NCBI GenBank assembly: GCA_006212045.1
Contig: PZPK01000009.1
Location: 62,001 to 126,000, forward strand
DNA: 64,000 bases
Direction: 5' to 3'
Source: Oleiphilus sp.
Lineage (GTDB): Bacteria; Pseudomonadota; Gammaproteobacteria; Pseudomonadales; Oleiphilaceae
In this document: piece by piece, positions 1-8,539 of the stretch
Layout: the number at the start of each line of letters is the position of its first letter
Numbering within the stretch: position 1 is the first letter of the stretch
Program-made: the position numbers and the translations under genes
Notes under the pieces: model-generated
Told to the model about the DNA's origin: nothing
Databases searched by the model: none
Seen by the model: only the letters and a program-made list of their open reading frames with translations

Positions 1-2
1 AT

Positions 3-1394
3 ATTCGAGAACTGCTCGAAATTACACTGATTCGCATGGGCATAGACACTCAGAACGCTGAAACGGTAACGCAGGCCAAAGAGCTACTGTCTGAAATGTC
101 CTTTCAACTGGCATTAACAGATATGAACCTGCCGGACGGAAACGGTATAGATCTCGTCGGCTACATTCAGGAGCACCACCCACAAACCCCGGTGGCGATG
201 ATCACCGCCTATGGTAGCGTTGAAACGGCCATCAATGCCCTAAAAGCCGGCGCCTTTGATTTTATTTCCAAACCTGTAGACCTGAGCCAGTTAAGAGACA
301 TCGTCAGCAGTGCACTGAAGCTGTCCGCTGCGGAAGACCCCGATCGCATTGACAGCCGCGATGAAGCTGAAATGGGCCTGATCGGTACCGCAAAGGTTAT
401 TCAGAAACTGAACAAGCAGGTCAAAAAACTCGCTCGCAGCCAGGCGCCAGTTTATATTTCGGGCGAATCCGGCAGTGGTAAGGAGCTGGTCGCCAGAAAA
501 ATCCATGCCCTGGGTCCACGCAGCCACGAGGCCTTTGTTCCTGTGAACTGCGGCGCAATACCCGGCGAGTTAATGGAAAGCGAGTTCTTTGGTCACCGCA
601 AAGGCAGTTTTAGTGGCGCGCATGAGGACAAGGATGGCCTGTTCAGGGCAGCACATGGCGGCACACTGTTTCTGGATGAGGTTGCTGATTTGCCTTTGGC
701 GATGCAAGTCAAACTGCTGCGTGCCATTCAGGAAAAAACAATTCGCCCGGTCGGCGCCCAGAATGAAGAGTCCGTGGACGTTCGTATCCTGAGTGCGACC
801 CACAAAAATCTCGACGACATGGTGGCTGCCGGCCTGTTCCGTCAGGATCTATTCTATCGGATCAATGTCATCAAGTTGGAGGTGCCTGCACTTAGGGAAC
901 GTCCGGAAGATATTCCTGTGCTGGCGCAGCGCTTCCTCAGACAGATTTGTGACGAATGTGATGTCGAGGACGCCCGTATCGAGGATGAAGCACTGACGGC
1001 CCTCGCCCACTATGATTTTCCGGGCAATGTCCGGGAGCTGGAAAATATTATCGAACGGGCCTTTACGCTTTGCGAAAACGATGTCATTAAAACCAATGAC
1101 CTGCAACTGCGTTCGGAGGAAAAGTCCGCTGGGCCGAATCGCTTGCAGACTGCGACAGACACACCGAATCAAACAGACCCGCCGGTCAGTCAGGAACGTG
1201 CTGGCAGTGCCGAAGCAAGCATTCCTAAAAGACCCGAGCATCAAAGTCTGGAAGATTATCTGGAATCGATTGAGCGCGCTGAAATCGAAGCGGCACTCAA
1301 CGAAACGAAATGGAACCGCACGGCGGCAGCGAGAAAACTCGGCATCTCTTTCAGAGCATTACGCTATCGCCTGAAAAAACTCGATATGGATTGA
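3..1394 (+). CDS. pilR: PilR-like sigma-54 response regulator (5' end cut off by window)
   Basis: The reading frame is open from base 3, so the first in-window ATG (36) is not the true start; the opening of the receiver domain lies outside. Counting from that ATG, the receiver has its phosphoacceptor Asp in LTDMNLPDG (D29) and the conserved Lys at about 79. The sigma-54 AAA+ domain follows with Walker A GESGSGKE (143-150), the sigma-54 contact loop as GSFSGA (190-195) and Walker B GGTLFLDE (209-216). The C-terminus has a Fis-type helix-turn-helix (WNRTAAARKLGISFRALRY, about 425-445). Overall likeness to PilR, the type IV pilin activator of Pseudomonas, is strong across all three domains. Its partner kinase PilS would lie upstream, outside the window. 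The contact loop has Ser where Thr is usual. Confidence 0.9.
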   Translation: MRELLEITLIRMGIDTQNAETVTQAKELLSEMSFQLALTDMNLPDGNGIDLVGYIQEHHPQTPVAMITAYGSVETAINALKAGAFDFISKPVDLSQLRDIVSSALKLSAAEDPDRIDSRDEAEMGLIGTAKVIQKLNKQVKKLARSQAPVYISGESGSGKELVARKIHALGPRSHEAFVPVNCGAIPGELMESEFFGHRKGSFSGAHEDKDGLFRAAHGGTLFLDEVADLPLAMQVKLLRAIQEKTIRPVGAQNEESVDVRILSATHKNLDDMVAAGLFRQDLFYRINVIKLEVPALRERPEDIPVLAQRFLRQICDECDVEDARIEDEALTALAHYDFPGNVRELENIIERAFTLCENDVIKTNDLQLRSEEKSAGPNRLQTATDTPNQTDPPVSQERAGSAEASIPKRPEHQSLEDYLESIERAEIEAALNETKWNRTAAARKLGISFRALRYRLKKLDMD

Positions 1395-1613
1395 GTAAGG
1401 GGTCTGACGCTGGACGTCGGATGTCTGACGCTAAACCGGAAGCTGCGCTTACGCGCTTGCCTGGAACCATGAAGAGTTAAGATGCTTTATTCTATTGGAC
1501 CATATTCGGGCACGGGCTCAGCTCTGATTTCGGATAGTGAGCCTCTGACCTCAGACCTCAAGCCTCCAGCGTCTGGCATCCGACGTCAGACGTCCGACCA
1601 ATCACCCGGCCAA
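1395..1613. repeat. Repeat-bearing spacer between pilR and ribA
   Basis: This 219-bp spacer lies between convergent genes and holds two inverted copies of a GTCTGACGC/GACGTC-rich word. One copy is at 1415-1432 (CGTCGGATGTCTGACGCT) and an opposite-strand copy at 1568-1585 matches at 16 of 18 bases. The exact reverse complement of the first recurs at 4727-4744. No credible gene is seen; the 114-codon frame at 1482-1826 runs into ribA antisense and is not convincing. Confidence 0.6.
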
Positions 1614-2225
1614 TCATCCTACATCGTCATCCTGATGGCTGGTCAGCCAATGGCCAAGCTTGCTGGCCTTGGTCGTCAGGTAGGAATCGTTGTGAGGATT
1701 GCGTCCGACTTCCAGCGGCAAACGTTCCACAACATCCACGCCACCATCCTTGAGTGCCTCAACTTTTTTGGGGTTATTCGTCATGAGTCGCAAGGCCTTA
1801 ACACCCAGATGAGACAACATCCCTGAACAGACTGAATAATCACGCAGATCAGCAGCGAAGCCAAGTTGCTCATTCGCCTCAACGGTATCTGCCCCTCTGT
1901 CTTGCAAGTGGTAAGCACGAATTTTGTTCAGCAAGCCGATACCACGGCCCTCCTGACGTAAATACAGCAGCAGGCCACGACCTTCATCTGCAATCGACTG
2001 CAAAGCCTGTTCCAGCTGGTATCCGCAGTCACAGCGCATGCTGAACAGAGCGTCGCCTGTCAGACATTCTGAATGCGTGCGAGCCAACACCGGTTGACCG
2101 TCTGCAACATCACCCAAGGTCAGGACCACATGCTCCTGCCCGGACGCGGTATCCTCAAAACCATGCATATCAAAGACGGCAAATGGCGTTGGCAGACGAC
2201 AAGACTCTATATAGCGAACAGTCAC
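1614..2225 (-). CDS. ribA: GTP cyclohydrolase II
   Basis: RibA opens GTP to 2,5-diamino-6-ribosylamino-4(3H)-pyrimidinone 5'-phosphate, releasing formate and pyrophosphate, as the first step of riboflavin synthesis in the cytosol. The 203-residue protein has the normal length of the stand-alone enzyme. Its zinc ligands are C54, C65 and C67 in [16 protein letters not shown], and the RQEGRGIGL catalytic segment lies at 90-98. No DHBP synthase (RibB) domain is attached. The start is GTG, preceded by GAGGA at good spacing. It is a single gene, convergent with pilR. No FMN riboswitch is recognisable in the short leader. Confidence 0.95.
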   Translation of the reverse strand: MTVRYIESCRLPTPFAVFDMHGFEDTASGQEHVVLTLGDVADGQPVLARTHSECLTGDALFSMRCDCGYQLEQALQSIADEGRGLLLYLRQEGRGIGLLNKIRAYHLQDRGADTVEANEQLGFAADLRDYSVCSGMLSHLGVKALRLMTNNPKKVEALKDGGVDVVERLPLEVGRNPHNDSYLTTKASKLGHWLTSHQDDDVG

Positions 2226-2406
2226 GAACGGTCCTCGAATTTAAGGGGGGCGGAATTGTATCACACAAACGCAACTTGCAAAGGGGCCTTGTAGCCCCGG
2301 ACAGGGCAACATGGGGACAATCCCTCGCGACCACGGGCGAGTTCGGATACACTCAACTCAAACCCTGCAAGCGCAGCACTGGCCATTCATCAATCAATTT
2401 CGCATT

Positions 2407-3948
2407 ATGCCTGATCACAAGTCTTTATCTGCCCGGAATTACGTCAAAGCCGTCGCACTTCTCAATCGCGGTGAAACAAATCAAGCCGCTGCTCTGTTCT
2501 ATCAGGTCGTTAGTCAGGACCCATCAAACACCTCGGCCGTTATGCAATTAGCGCGTTTGCTGTTGGCACATCAACACTTTCTGAAAGCACTGAGCGTACT
2601 TGAAAAGCACCAGCCTTTTGCTCCGAAAGAGCACGCATACTGGCATATGCTGGGAGCCTTGCAGCTAAAGCAGGGAAAGCCCACGGCCGCGCTGGAGTCA
2701 GCTGAGCGGGCACTTGAAATCGCATCAACCACCATTGCCACAATAAATCTGAAAGGCAACATTCTGTTGGAGCTTGGCAACTTCGAAGATGCGATAGCAA
2801 CATTCAAGGCAGCCATTGCCCTGAACAGTGACGAAGTCGATCCGCATAACAACATCGCCTGGGCCTATCGTGCCCTCGGAGAAAAGGAACGTGCCATTCA
2901 CCATTTTGCCGAGGCCTACCGACTGGAGCCCTCCGCAACAGAGGCGCTCAGCGGCATTCTACTTCTAAAAACTTTTCAGGATGCCAGTGCGCCCGAAATT
3001 GAAGAAGCCACCCTAAAGCTCAAGGAGCAGCAACTACCTATCGCAAAGAGAGTCGAACTGAGTTTCGCCACTGGCAAGGCTTTTGAAGACAGTCAGGATT
3101 ACTCTCAGGCTTTCCACTACTTCAAACAAGGCAATCAAATCTGGCGGCAAACGCTCAAGTATGACCCTCAACAGGAACAAGCCTACTTCGACACACTCAA
3201 AACCAGTTACTCCGAACATAAAGAAAACGTTTCCCCAAGCGATGCACCAACTCCGATCTTCGTGCTTGGGATGCCACGTTCATCCACCAGTCTGGTAGAG
3301 CAAATTCTGGCGAGTCATTCCGAAGTGACAGGTGCCGGAGAGCTGGATCTGCTGAATAGTCTTTTAACGGGTGCCGGCCGGCTCAATTGGCGGCCGGAAC
3401 AGGCAACAAAGATTCGTCAGGCCTACCTTTCGGGAATAGAAAAGAAGGCCGGGGGCAAACGCTACGTAGTAGACAAGATGCCACAGAATTTCCGCTATAT
3501 CGGGATTATTCTGCAGTGCTGGCCCGAGGCAAAAATCATTCATTGCCAGCGAGATCCGAGAGACAACTGCCTGTCACTGTTCAAGCACCACTTCCCCATG
3601 ACCAGCCACCCCTATGCCTATCAGGAAGACGAACTGGTGCATTATTATGGCCTTTTTCAGGATTTGATGAAGCACTGGAACGATATTGCTCCGGGCAAGC
3701 TATTAAACCTCTCTTATGAAGCATTGGTAGACGATTTCGATACACAGCTTGAGACGCTGCTGGACTTTACAGGACTCTCTTTCGAACCGGCTTGCAGGGA
3801 CTTTCAAAATACAAAAAGGGCGATACGTACCGCCAGCTCTGATCAAGTCAGACGGGGGCTTTACACCAGTGGTAAGGGCCAGTGGCAAAACTATGAACAG
3901 CAGCTGGGGGAGATGTTTGAAGAGTTGGCCAGATTGTCTGGTGTCTGA
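2407..3948 (+). CDS. TPR-repeat sulfotransferase family protein
   Basis: This protein of about 513 residues has tetratricopeptide repeats at about 5-200 (for example DPSNTSAVMQLARLL and NNIAWAYRALGEKERAI) followed by a P-loop sulfotransferase domain from about 283. The 5'-phosphosulfate-binding loop reads PIFVLGMPRSSTSLVEQIL, and the 3'-phosphate region is HCQRDPRDNCLSLF. Such proteins move sulfate from PAPS to an acceptor; the acceptor of this family is mostly unknown, and related eukaryotic enzymes modify tyrosine. The frame extends upstream to 2311, but the extra 32 residues look like untranslated leader, so the ATG at 2407 is chosen. The usual Gly after RS in the loop is Ser here. It stands alone, divergent from ribA. 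Confidence 0.8.
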   Translation: MPDHKSLSARNYVKAVALLNRGETNQAAALFYQVVSQDPSNTSAVMQLARLLLAHQHFLKALSVLEKHQPFAPKEHAYWHMLGALQLKQGKPTAALESAERALEIASTTIATINLKGNILLELGNFEDAIATFKAAIALNSDEVDPHNNIAWAYRALGEKERAIHHFAEAYRLEPSATEALSGILLLKTFQDASAPEIEEATLKLKEQQLPIAKRVELSFATGKAFEDSQDYSQAFHYFKQGNQIWRQTLKYDPQQEQAYFDTLKTSYSEHKENVSPSDAPTPIFVLGMPRSSTSLVEQILASHSEVTGAGELDLLNSLLTGAGRLNWRPEQATKIRQAYLSGIEKKAGGKRYVVDKMPQNFRYIGIILQCWPEAKIIHCQRDPRDNCLSLFKHHFPMTSHPYAYQEDELVHYYGLFQDLMKHWNDIAPGKLLNLSYEALVDDFDTQLETLLDFTGLSFEPACRDFQNTKRAIRTASSDQVRRGLYTSGKGQWQNYEQQLGEMFEELARLSGV

Positions 3949-4048
3949 CGCTTGAAGCCTTAAGCCTGTATTGGAACCGGCGAAATAATATTTCCTCCGA
4001 CACGAATGGCACTTACTTAAGCTTGAAAACCCTCCATTCTTGCCCAAA

Positions 4049-4160
4049 AGCGTCATTCCCGAGTTGTTTTAGTCGGGAATCCATTGTCTTCTGGACGTTA
4101 TGCCACACGACAACATTGTGCCATGTGGATCCCGGCGCAAAAGGCTACCGGGATGACGCT
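4049..4160. repeat. 112-bp MITE-like or REP-like inverted repeat element
   Basis: The outer arms AGCGTCATTCCCGA (4049-4062) and ACCGGGATGACGCT (4147-4160) are near-perfect reverse complements. Inside lie two smaller hairpins, TCCCGA/TCGGGA and ATCCCGG/CCGGGAT, and internal GGGAATCCA/TGGATCCC halves. This arrangement matches the CATTCCCG...CGGGATGACG class of small palindromic intergenic repeats found in many proteobacteria. There is no coding capacity. It fills most of the 278-bp gap between the sulfotransferase gene and hopJ. Confidence 0.7.
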
Positions 4161-4226
4161 GTACTGAGTATTCAAGATTGTCAGTTCGCCGTAAGCAAGC
4201 ACCATTCCCCTCCGACACCGTTCTCT

Positions 4227-4580
4227 TCACTCTGTTAACTTATCAGCAAGCGCCTCGCCGTTGAAGCTGATGCCATCCCAGCCATGCTTGATAAAGTTGC
4301 GGATGTTCTGGTGGTCTGTGCCTTCAGGATTTTGCAACACATCTTTACGATAGTAATCACCAAAGCACGCTAGGGTTTGTTCTTCGTTTAGCTCATGCAG
4401 TTTGGCAAAGTAGAACAGCTTGCATGAGCCCTGGTTCTGCTCATGAGTGTTCTCAAGATCAGCATTGCTGAAGCCGGTTGGCGTGTGGTCATAATTTTCT
4501 GAAATCACTTCCATCACCATGTCAAAGCCGACATTGGATGGCTGGGTTTTCACAAGATCAAGAAATTCATCAATGCGCAT
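4227..4580 (-). CDS. HopJ family protein
   Basis: This small soluble protein of 117 residues matches the HopJ family in length and pattern: NVGFDMVMEVISENYDHTP near the N-terminus, then an FYFAKLHELNEEQTLACFGDYYR core and HQNIRNFIKHGWDGI near the C-terminus. The family is named after a Pseudomonas syringae type III effector but is widespread in free-living gammaproteobacteria without such a system. No secretion gene is present here, so a secreted role should not be assumed, and its biochemical function is not known to me. It lies downstream of moaA on the same strand after a 164-bp repeat-bearing gap, so it may be a separate transcript. Confidence 0.8.
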   Translation of the reverse strand: MRIDEFLDLVKTQPSNVGFDMVMEVISENYDHTPTGFSNADLENTHEQNQGSCKLFYFAKLHELNEEQTLACFGDYYRKDVLQNPEGTDHQNIRNFIKHGWDGISFNGEALADKLTE

Positions 4581-4726
4581 ATCGTGTTACTACCTTAAAA
4601 GTGTCTAATTCGATTATTGTCGCCAGCATCCCGCGGCCGCTTCTGGCTCAGCCTGTTAAGGCCAGTCCAGCTCAAAACGCTCACTGCGCTTAGTGGGAGA
4701 CGGGAGACGCAAGTTCATTTGGGTCT

Positions 4727-4744
4727 AGCGTCAGACATCCGACG
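4727..4744. repeat. 18-bp intergenic repeat word touching the moaA stop
   Basis: AGCGTCAGACATCCGACG here is the exact reverse complement of 1415-1432 and nearly equals 1568-1585. A partial copy (GTCTGACGCT, 3943-3952) spans the stop codon of the sulfotransferase gene. The word sits directly against the moaA stop codon at 4745. All copies lie at gene 3' ends. Confidence 0.6.
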
Positions 4745-5752
4745 CTATCCACCAGTTGCATTCATAAACCTCACAATCTCAGGCTCATTGGAATGGTCGA
4801 AATAGTGGCGTTCGGGTTTCAGGTCCAGCGCCAGAATGATGGCCTTTTGCAGCCGTTCGCGGTCGCCCGGATAGCGTCTGATGATGGCTTTCAGGTCGAG
4901 GGAGTGTTCATGGCCGAGACAAAGCAGGAGCCGTCCCTCCGCAGTGACCCGAACACGGTTACACTCTCCACAGAAATTGTGACTGTGTGGTGAGATAAAG
5001 CCGACACGGGAGTCCGTGCCTGTCAGTTTAAACATGCGCGAAGGGCCGTCGGTTACCTTGCCCGAACAGGGCAGCATGTCCCAGCGCGCGGCGATACGTT
5101 CGCGAATCTCGTCACTGGCCATAAAGGCTTCGGCCCGGTCATGCTCGCTGATACTGCCAAGCGGCATCTCTTCGATAAAACTGATATCGATCCCAAGCCC
5201 GACCGCATAATCCACCAGCGCTTCGATTTCGTCATCGTTACGGCCTTTGAGAATCACAGTATTGAGCTTGATTCGCTCAAAGCCTGCAGCAATCGCGGCT
5301 TCAATGCCGGCTTGCACATCCTCGAGCTTGCCAGTTCGGGTCAGGCGCCTAAAGCGCTCTGCCTGAAGACTATCCAGACTGATATTGAGACGTTTAAGGC
5401 CTGCAGCTTTCAACTCAGGCGCCATCGTTGCCAGACGTGAGCCGTTGGTGGTCATCACCAGCTCGTCCAGACCATCGATCGCTCCCAGTTCCCGGCAAAG
5501 CCCCAGCACATTGGTACGGATCAGCGGTTCCCCACCAGTCAGACGAACTTTTCGCACGCCAAGTGATACGAACACTTCAGCAATCGTCTGCATTTCTTCC
5601 AGCGACAAGACCTGCTCGCGCGGGACAAAGGTCATCTTCTCGTCCATGCAGTAAACGCAGCGAAAGTCACAGCGATCTGTCACCGAAAGCCTGAGATAGC
5701 TGATTTCGCGCCCAAAGGGATCTTTCAAAGCGGTTTCCTGTTTAGACTGCAT
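4745..5752 (-). CDS. moaA: GTP 3',8-cyclase MoaA
   Basis: MoaA is a radical SAM enzyme that turns GTP into 3',8-cyclo-7,8-dihydro-GTP, the first step of molybdenum cofactor synthesis. The 335-residue protein carries the N-terminal SAM cluster motif C28-x3-C32-x2-C35 ([14 protein letters not shown]) and the C-terminal cluster [10 protein letters not shown]...LLLCLG. It ends in the conserved Gly-Gly (NATGG), which enters the active site in studied members. It follows moaC by 20 bp, and MoaC uses its product. Both close the secA-argJ-nudix-moaC-moaA run. Confidence 0.96.
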   Translation of the reverse strand: MQSKQETALKDPFGREISYLRLSVTDRCDFRCVYCMDEKMTFVPREQVLSLEEMQTIAEVFVSLGVRKVRLTGGEPLIRTNVLGLCRELGAIDGLDELVMTTNGSRLATMAPELKAAGLKRLNISLDSLQAERFRRLTRTGKLEDVQAGIEAAIAAGFERIKLNTVILKGRNDDEIEALVDYAVGLGIDISFIEEMPLGSISEHDRAEAFMASDEIRERIAARWDMLPCSGKVTDGPSRMFKLTGTDSRVGFISPHSHNFCGECNRVRVTAEGRLLLCLGHEHSLDLKAIIRRYPGDRERLQKAIILALDLKPERHYFDHSNEPEIVRFMNATGG

Positions 5753-5772
5753 GCTTGCTCCACCCCGGCAAC

Positions 5773-6264
5773 TTACTCTGCCAGATAATGTCCACTGCGG
5801 CCGCCTGTCTTTTCGACAAGGCGTGTTTCTTCAATCACCATGCCCTTGTCAACGGCCTTGCACATATCATACAGGGTGAGCGCGGCGACCGATACGGAGG
5901 TCAGGGCCTCCATCTCAACGCCGGTTTTTGCATCGAGCTTGCAGGTGCTTACTATTTCCACATAGGCTGCCTGATTTGCTTTCGCAGCAAGCGGTTTCAG
6001 TTCCACCGAAACCGAACTCAGGTTTAGAGCATGGCACAGTGGAATAAGTTCCGAACACTTCTTGGCAGCCATAATACCGGCGATGCGGCAGGTGGCGAAA
6101 ACATCGCCCTTTTTATGCCGGCCTTCGGTAATCATGGCCAGGGTTTCCGGCAACATGCGTACTTTCGCAATAGCCCGCGCGGTACGATGGGTGACCTCTT
6201 TGTCGCCGACATCAACCATATGGGCCTGGCCGCGACTATCAAGATGGGTTAGTTGATCAGTCAT
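5773..6264 (-). CDS. moaC: Cyclic pyranopterin monophosphate synthase MoaC
   Basis: MoaC rearranges 3',8-cyclo-7,8-dihydro-GTP to cyclic pyranopterin monophosphate with loss of pyrophosphate, directly after MoaA. The 163-residue protein is full length for the family, with the hallmarks [36 protein letters not shown] and the closing [10 protein letters not shown], which hold the catalytic Lys and Asp. The ATG follows the nudix gene by 24 bp on the same strand. The gap is too short for a Moco riboswitch, so expression probably comes from upstream. Confidence 0.96.
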   Translation of the reverse strand: MTDQLTHLDSRGQAHMVDVGDKEVTHRTARAIAKVRMLPETLAMITEGRHKKGDVFATCRIAGIMAAKKCSELIPLCHALNLSSVSVELKPLAAKANQAAYVEIVSTCKLDAKTGVEMEALTSVSVAALTLYDMCKAVDKGMVIEETRLVEKTGGRSGHYLAE

Positions 6265-6288
6265 TATCTCTCACCAAGCGTTATCATT

Positions 6289-7272
6289 TCAGGTGGTAAT
6301 TCGAATCTCGGGTGCCAGCCCGGAAATACCGGCGATACCCTGAGCGCCCGCCTGACGGGCGCCATTCAGATCGCTCCGGCGCAATCCTCCCAGAGCATAG
6401 ACAGGTACTTTAGAAGGTTTCACCCACTGTGAGAAGCACTGCCAACCAATCGGCTCGGCCTGAGGGTGCGAGATGGTTTGTTTGACCGGCGACAACGTGG
6501 CGTAGCCAAGCCCCAAATGTTCCGCATGCGCAAGCTCTGCTTCGGAATGGCAGGACATACCCAATCCAAGGGAATTGCCGAAACGATGCTTCTTCTGCAA
6601 GGCAATCTGCGCGGGCATATGGACGCCGCAATCAAATTCCGGCCAAAAGTCATCCGGGTCTCCGTGCAACAGAACCTGCATATCGCCTACTAATTTATGC
6701 TTCAGTACTTCGCGTGCCAATTGCCGATAAGCATGCGGTGACCAGTGCTTTTGTCTGAGAACAACCATTTTAATGGCAGATTGCCGCAGGTGCTCAAGAT
6801 AGGCAAAAACCGTAGGAAGGCTATCCAGTTCAGGGGTGATAGCAAGCGTTTCAGGCAACTGACAGGCGCTGATAATCGGTCTGTTCGCACTTGGAAAAGT
6901 GTATTCGGGCAAAGCCTTAAGATCGACCCACCGCACTTTCTGACCTTCCCGCCCCGAAGGTATTCCGGAAAACGCCCGCACAGACCAGACATCCAGTAAC
7001 ACCTTTTTTTCGGGGTAATTGTGGGTAATCTGGATCAAGGGAAACAAAGCGTCGGAATCAAGGTCAATTGTAATACCCAGCTCTTCATGCAACTCTCGCC
7101 GAAGTGCTTCCTGAACACTCTCCCCTGCTTCGACCTTGCCGCCGGGGAACTCCCAACAATCACCTTGATGCTGGTGGGCTGCACGCCGACTGATCAGTAT
7201 CTCCTCGCCGGTAAAAGAGCTGCCGGATCGGCGAATAACGCCTACGGCGACATGAACTCGCTTATCAGACAC
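6289..7272 (-). CDS. Nudix (MutT-type) hydrolase fused to a ThiE-like domain
   Basis: The 327-residue protein joins two domains. Residues 1-135 form a MutT-type Nudix hydrolase with a full Nudix box, GGKVEAGESVQEALRRELHE followed by ELGI, expected to hydrolyse oxidised nucleotides such as 8-oxo-dGTP. Residues from about 180 resemble thiamine phosphate synthase (ThiE/TenI), with LGMSCHSEAELAHAEHLG, YATLSPVKQT and the closing ALGGL...GAQGIAGIS phosphate-binding pattern. This fusion next to argJ and secA is a known Pseudomonas arrangement. Whether the second domain makes thiamine phosphate is uncertain. It is spaced 2 bp from argJ. Confidence 0.88.
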   Translation of the reverse strand: MSDKRVHVAVGVIRRSGSSFTGEEILISRRAAHQHQGDCWEFPGGKVEAGESVQEALRRELHEELGITIDLDSDALFPLIQITHNYPEKKVLLDVWSVRAFSGIPSGREGQKVRWVDLKALPEYTFPSANRPIISACQLPETLAITPELDSLPTVFAYLEHLRQSAIKMVVLRQKHWSPHAYRQLAREVLKHKLVGDMQVLLHGDPDDFWPEFDCGVHMPAQIALQKKHRFGNSLGLGMSCHSEAELAHAEHLGLGYATLSPVKQTISHPQAEPIGWQCFSQWVKPSKVPVYALGGLRRSDLNGARQAGAQGIAGISGLAPEIRITT

Positions 7273-7274
7273 GT

Positions 7275-8504
7275 TCAGGTACGGTATTCCGCATTAATCT
7301 TGATGTAATCGTGTGACAAGTCTGTTGTCCAGACTGTTTCGTCATATTGCCCTCGGCCGAGCATTACGCGAATGGTAATTTCTTCCCGATCCATTTCTGC
7401 CTGCCCCGCGGCTTCCGTATATTGCGGGTTTTTTTCGCCTCGCTTTACGATGCAGGTACTGCCCAGATAGATATCCACCAACGATAAATCCAGATCTTGA
7501 ATCGGCGCCCGCCCCAATGCCGCCAGAATACGCCCCCAATTGGGATCGGACGCGAACAAGGCCGTTTTGATGAGAGGAGAATGGGCAATGGTGTAAGCCG
7601 CTGACAGGGCTTCTTCCTGACTGCTCGCCTGCTCTATAACGACAGAAACGAACTTTGTCGCACCTTCGCCGTCCCTGACAATCGCCTGAGCAAGTTCAGT
7701 AAACACATCTTTCAGGCATTGTTTGAAGGCCGGGAAATCGGGATGTGCAGTATCAATGTCGGGCGCTGAGGACTGACCTGTCGCCACCAGCATACAGGCA
7801 TCATTGGTGGAGGTATCGCCATCGACGGTGATACGGTTAAAACTGGACTCTGACAACTCTTTGATCAGCGAACGACATAGTGTTTCCGACATGCCTGCGT
7901 CAGTCGCGATAAAACCGAGCATCGTTGCCATATTGGGCTTGATCATGCCGGCACCTTTGCTGATGCCACTGATACTCAAGGTTTCGCCACCATAACTGAC
8001 ACTTGCGGTCACTCCCTTTGAGCGAGTATCGGTGGTTAAAATCCCTTCTGCCGCTCCTGACCAGCCCTCGCAGTCCAGCGCTGCCAAGGCAGAAGGAAGA
8101 CCACTGGTAATGCGTTCTACCGGTAATTTTTCACCAATGACACCCGTTGAAAACGGCAATACCGAATCTTGATCGCACCCCGCCAACCTGGCCAGTTCCG
8201 AACAACACTCCTGTGCATCACGCATCCCTTGCTCACCGGTACCGGCATTGGCATTCCCGGTGTTGATCAGAAAGTAGGCTGGCCCTTTTTCGGCAATGCT
8301 AGATTCCAACCGGGCCTTGCACAATTGCACGGGGGCGGCACAAAAAGCGTTCCGCGTAAAAACACCGGCACATGCACTGCCCTGCGCAATTTCGATCACC
8401 ACCAGATCCTTCTTGCCCGGTTTTTTGATTCCGGCGCAGGTGACTCCCAGCCGCATACCTTCGATGGCCTTGAATTCAGGAAGCTGAGCCTTACCTACTG
8501 CCAA
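7275..8504 (-). CDS. argJ: Bifunctional glutamate N-acetyltransferase / amino-acid acetyltransferase ArgJ
   Basis: ArgJ recycles acetyl groups from N-acetylornithine to glutamate in arginine synthesis and may also acetylate glutamate with acetyl-CoA. The proenzyme cleaves itself before the Thr in NMATMLGF (about residue 194), giving the N-terminal nucleophile; KGAGMI lies just before it. I chose a TTG start at 8504 (MAVGKAQLPEF, 409 residues). It matches the usual ArgJ N-terminus and has GGAG seven bases upstream. The longer frame to 8564 would overlap secA by 25 bases and adds non-conserved residues. The gene lies 35 bp after secA. Confidence 0.95.
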   Translation of the reverse strand: MAVGKAQLPEFKAIEGMRLGVTCAGIKKPGKKDLVVIEIAQGSACAGVFTRNAFCAAPVQLCKARLESSIAEKGPAYFLINTGNANAGTGEQGMRDAQECCSELARLAGCDQDSVLPFSTGVIGEKLPVERITSGLPSALAALDCEGWSGAAEGILTTDTRSKGVTASVSYGGETLSISGISKGAGMIKPNMATMLGFIATDAGMSETLCRSLIKELSESSFNRITVDGDTSTNDACMLVATGQSSAPDIDTAHPDFPAFKQCLKDVFTELAQAIVRDGEGATKFVSVVIEQASSQEEALSAAYTIAHSPLIKTALFASDPNWGRILAALGRAPIQDLDLSLVDIYLGSTCIVKRGEKNPQYTEAAGQAEMDREEITIRVMLGRGQYDETVWTTDLSHDYIKINAEYRT

Positions 8505-8539
8505 AACAATCTCCAGTTCTTTAACCTTACCATGGGCAC

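Noticed and set aside
2226-2406. FMN riboswitch before ribA
   Set aside because: The leader is short and shows none of the conserved RFN blocks.
4227-4580. Evidence for a type III secretion system from HopJ
   Set aside because: HopJ-family genes are common in free-living bacteria and no secretion genes are present.
6265-6288. Molybdenum cofactor riboswitch before moaC
   Set aside because: Only 24 bp separate moaC from the upstream gene, too short for the RNA.
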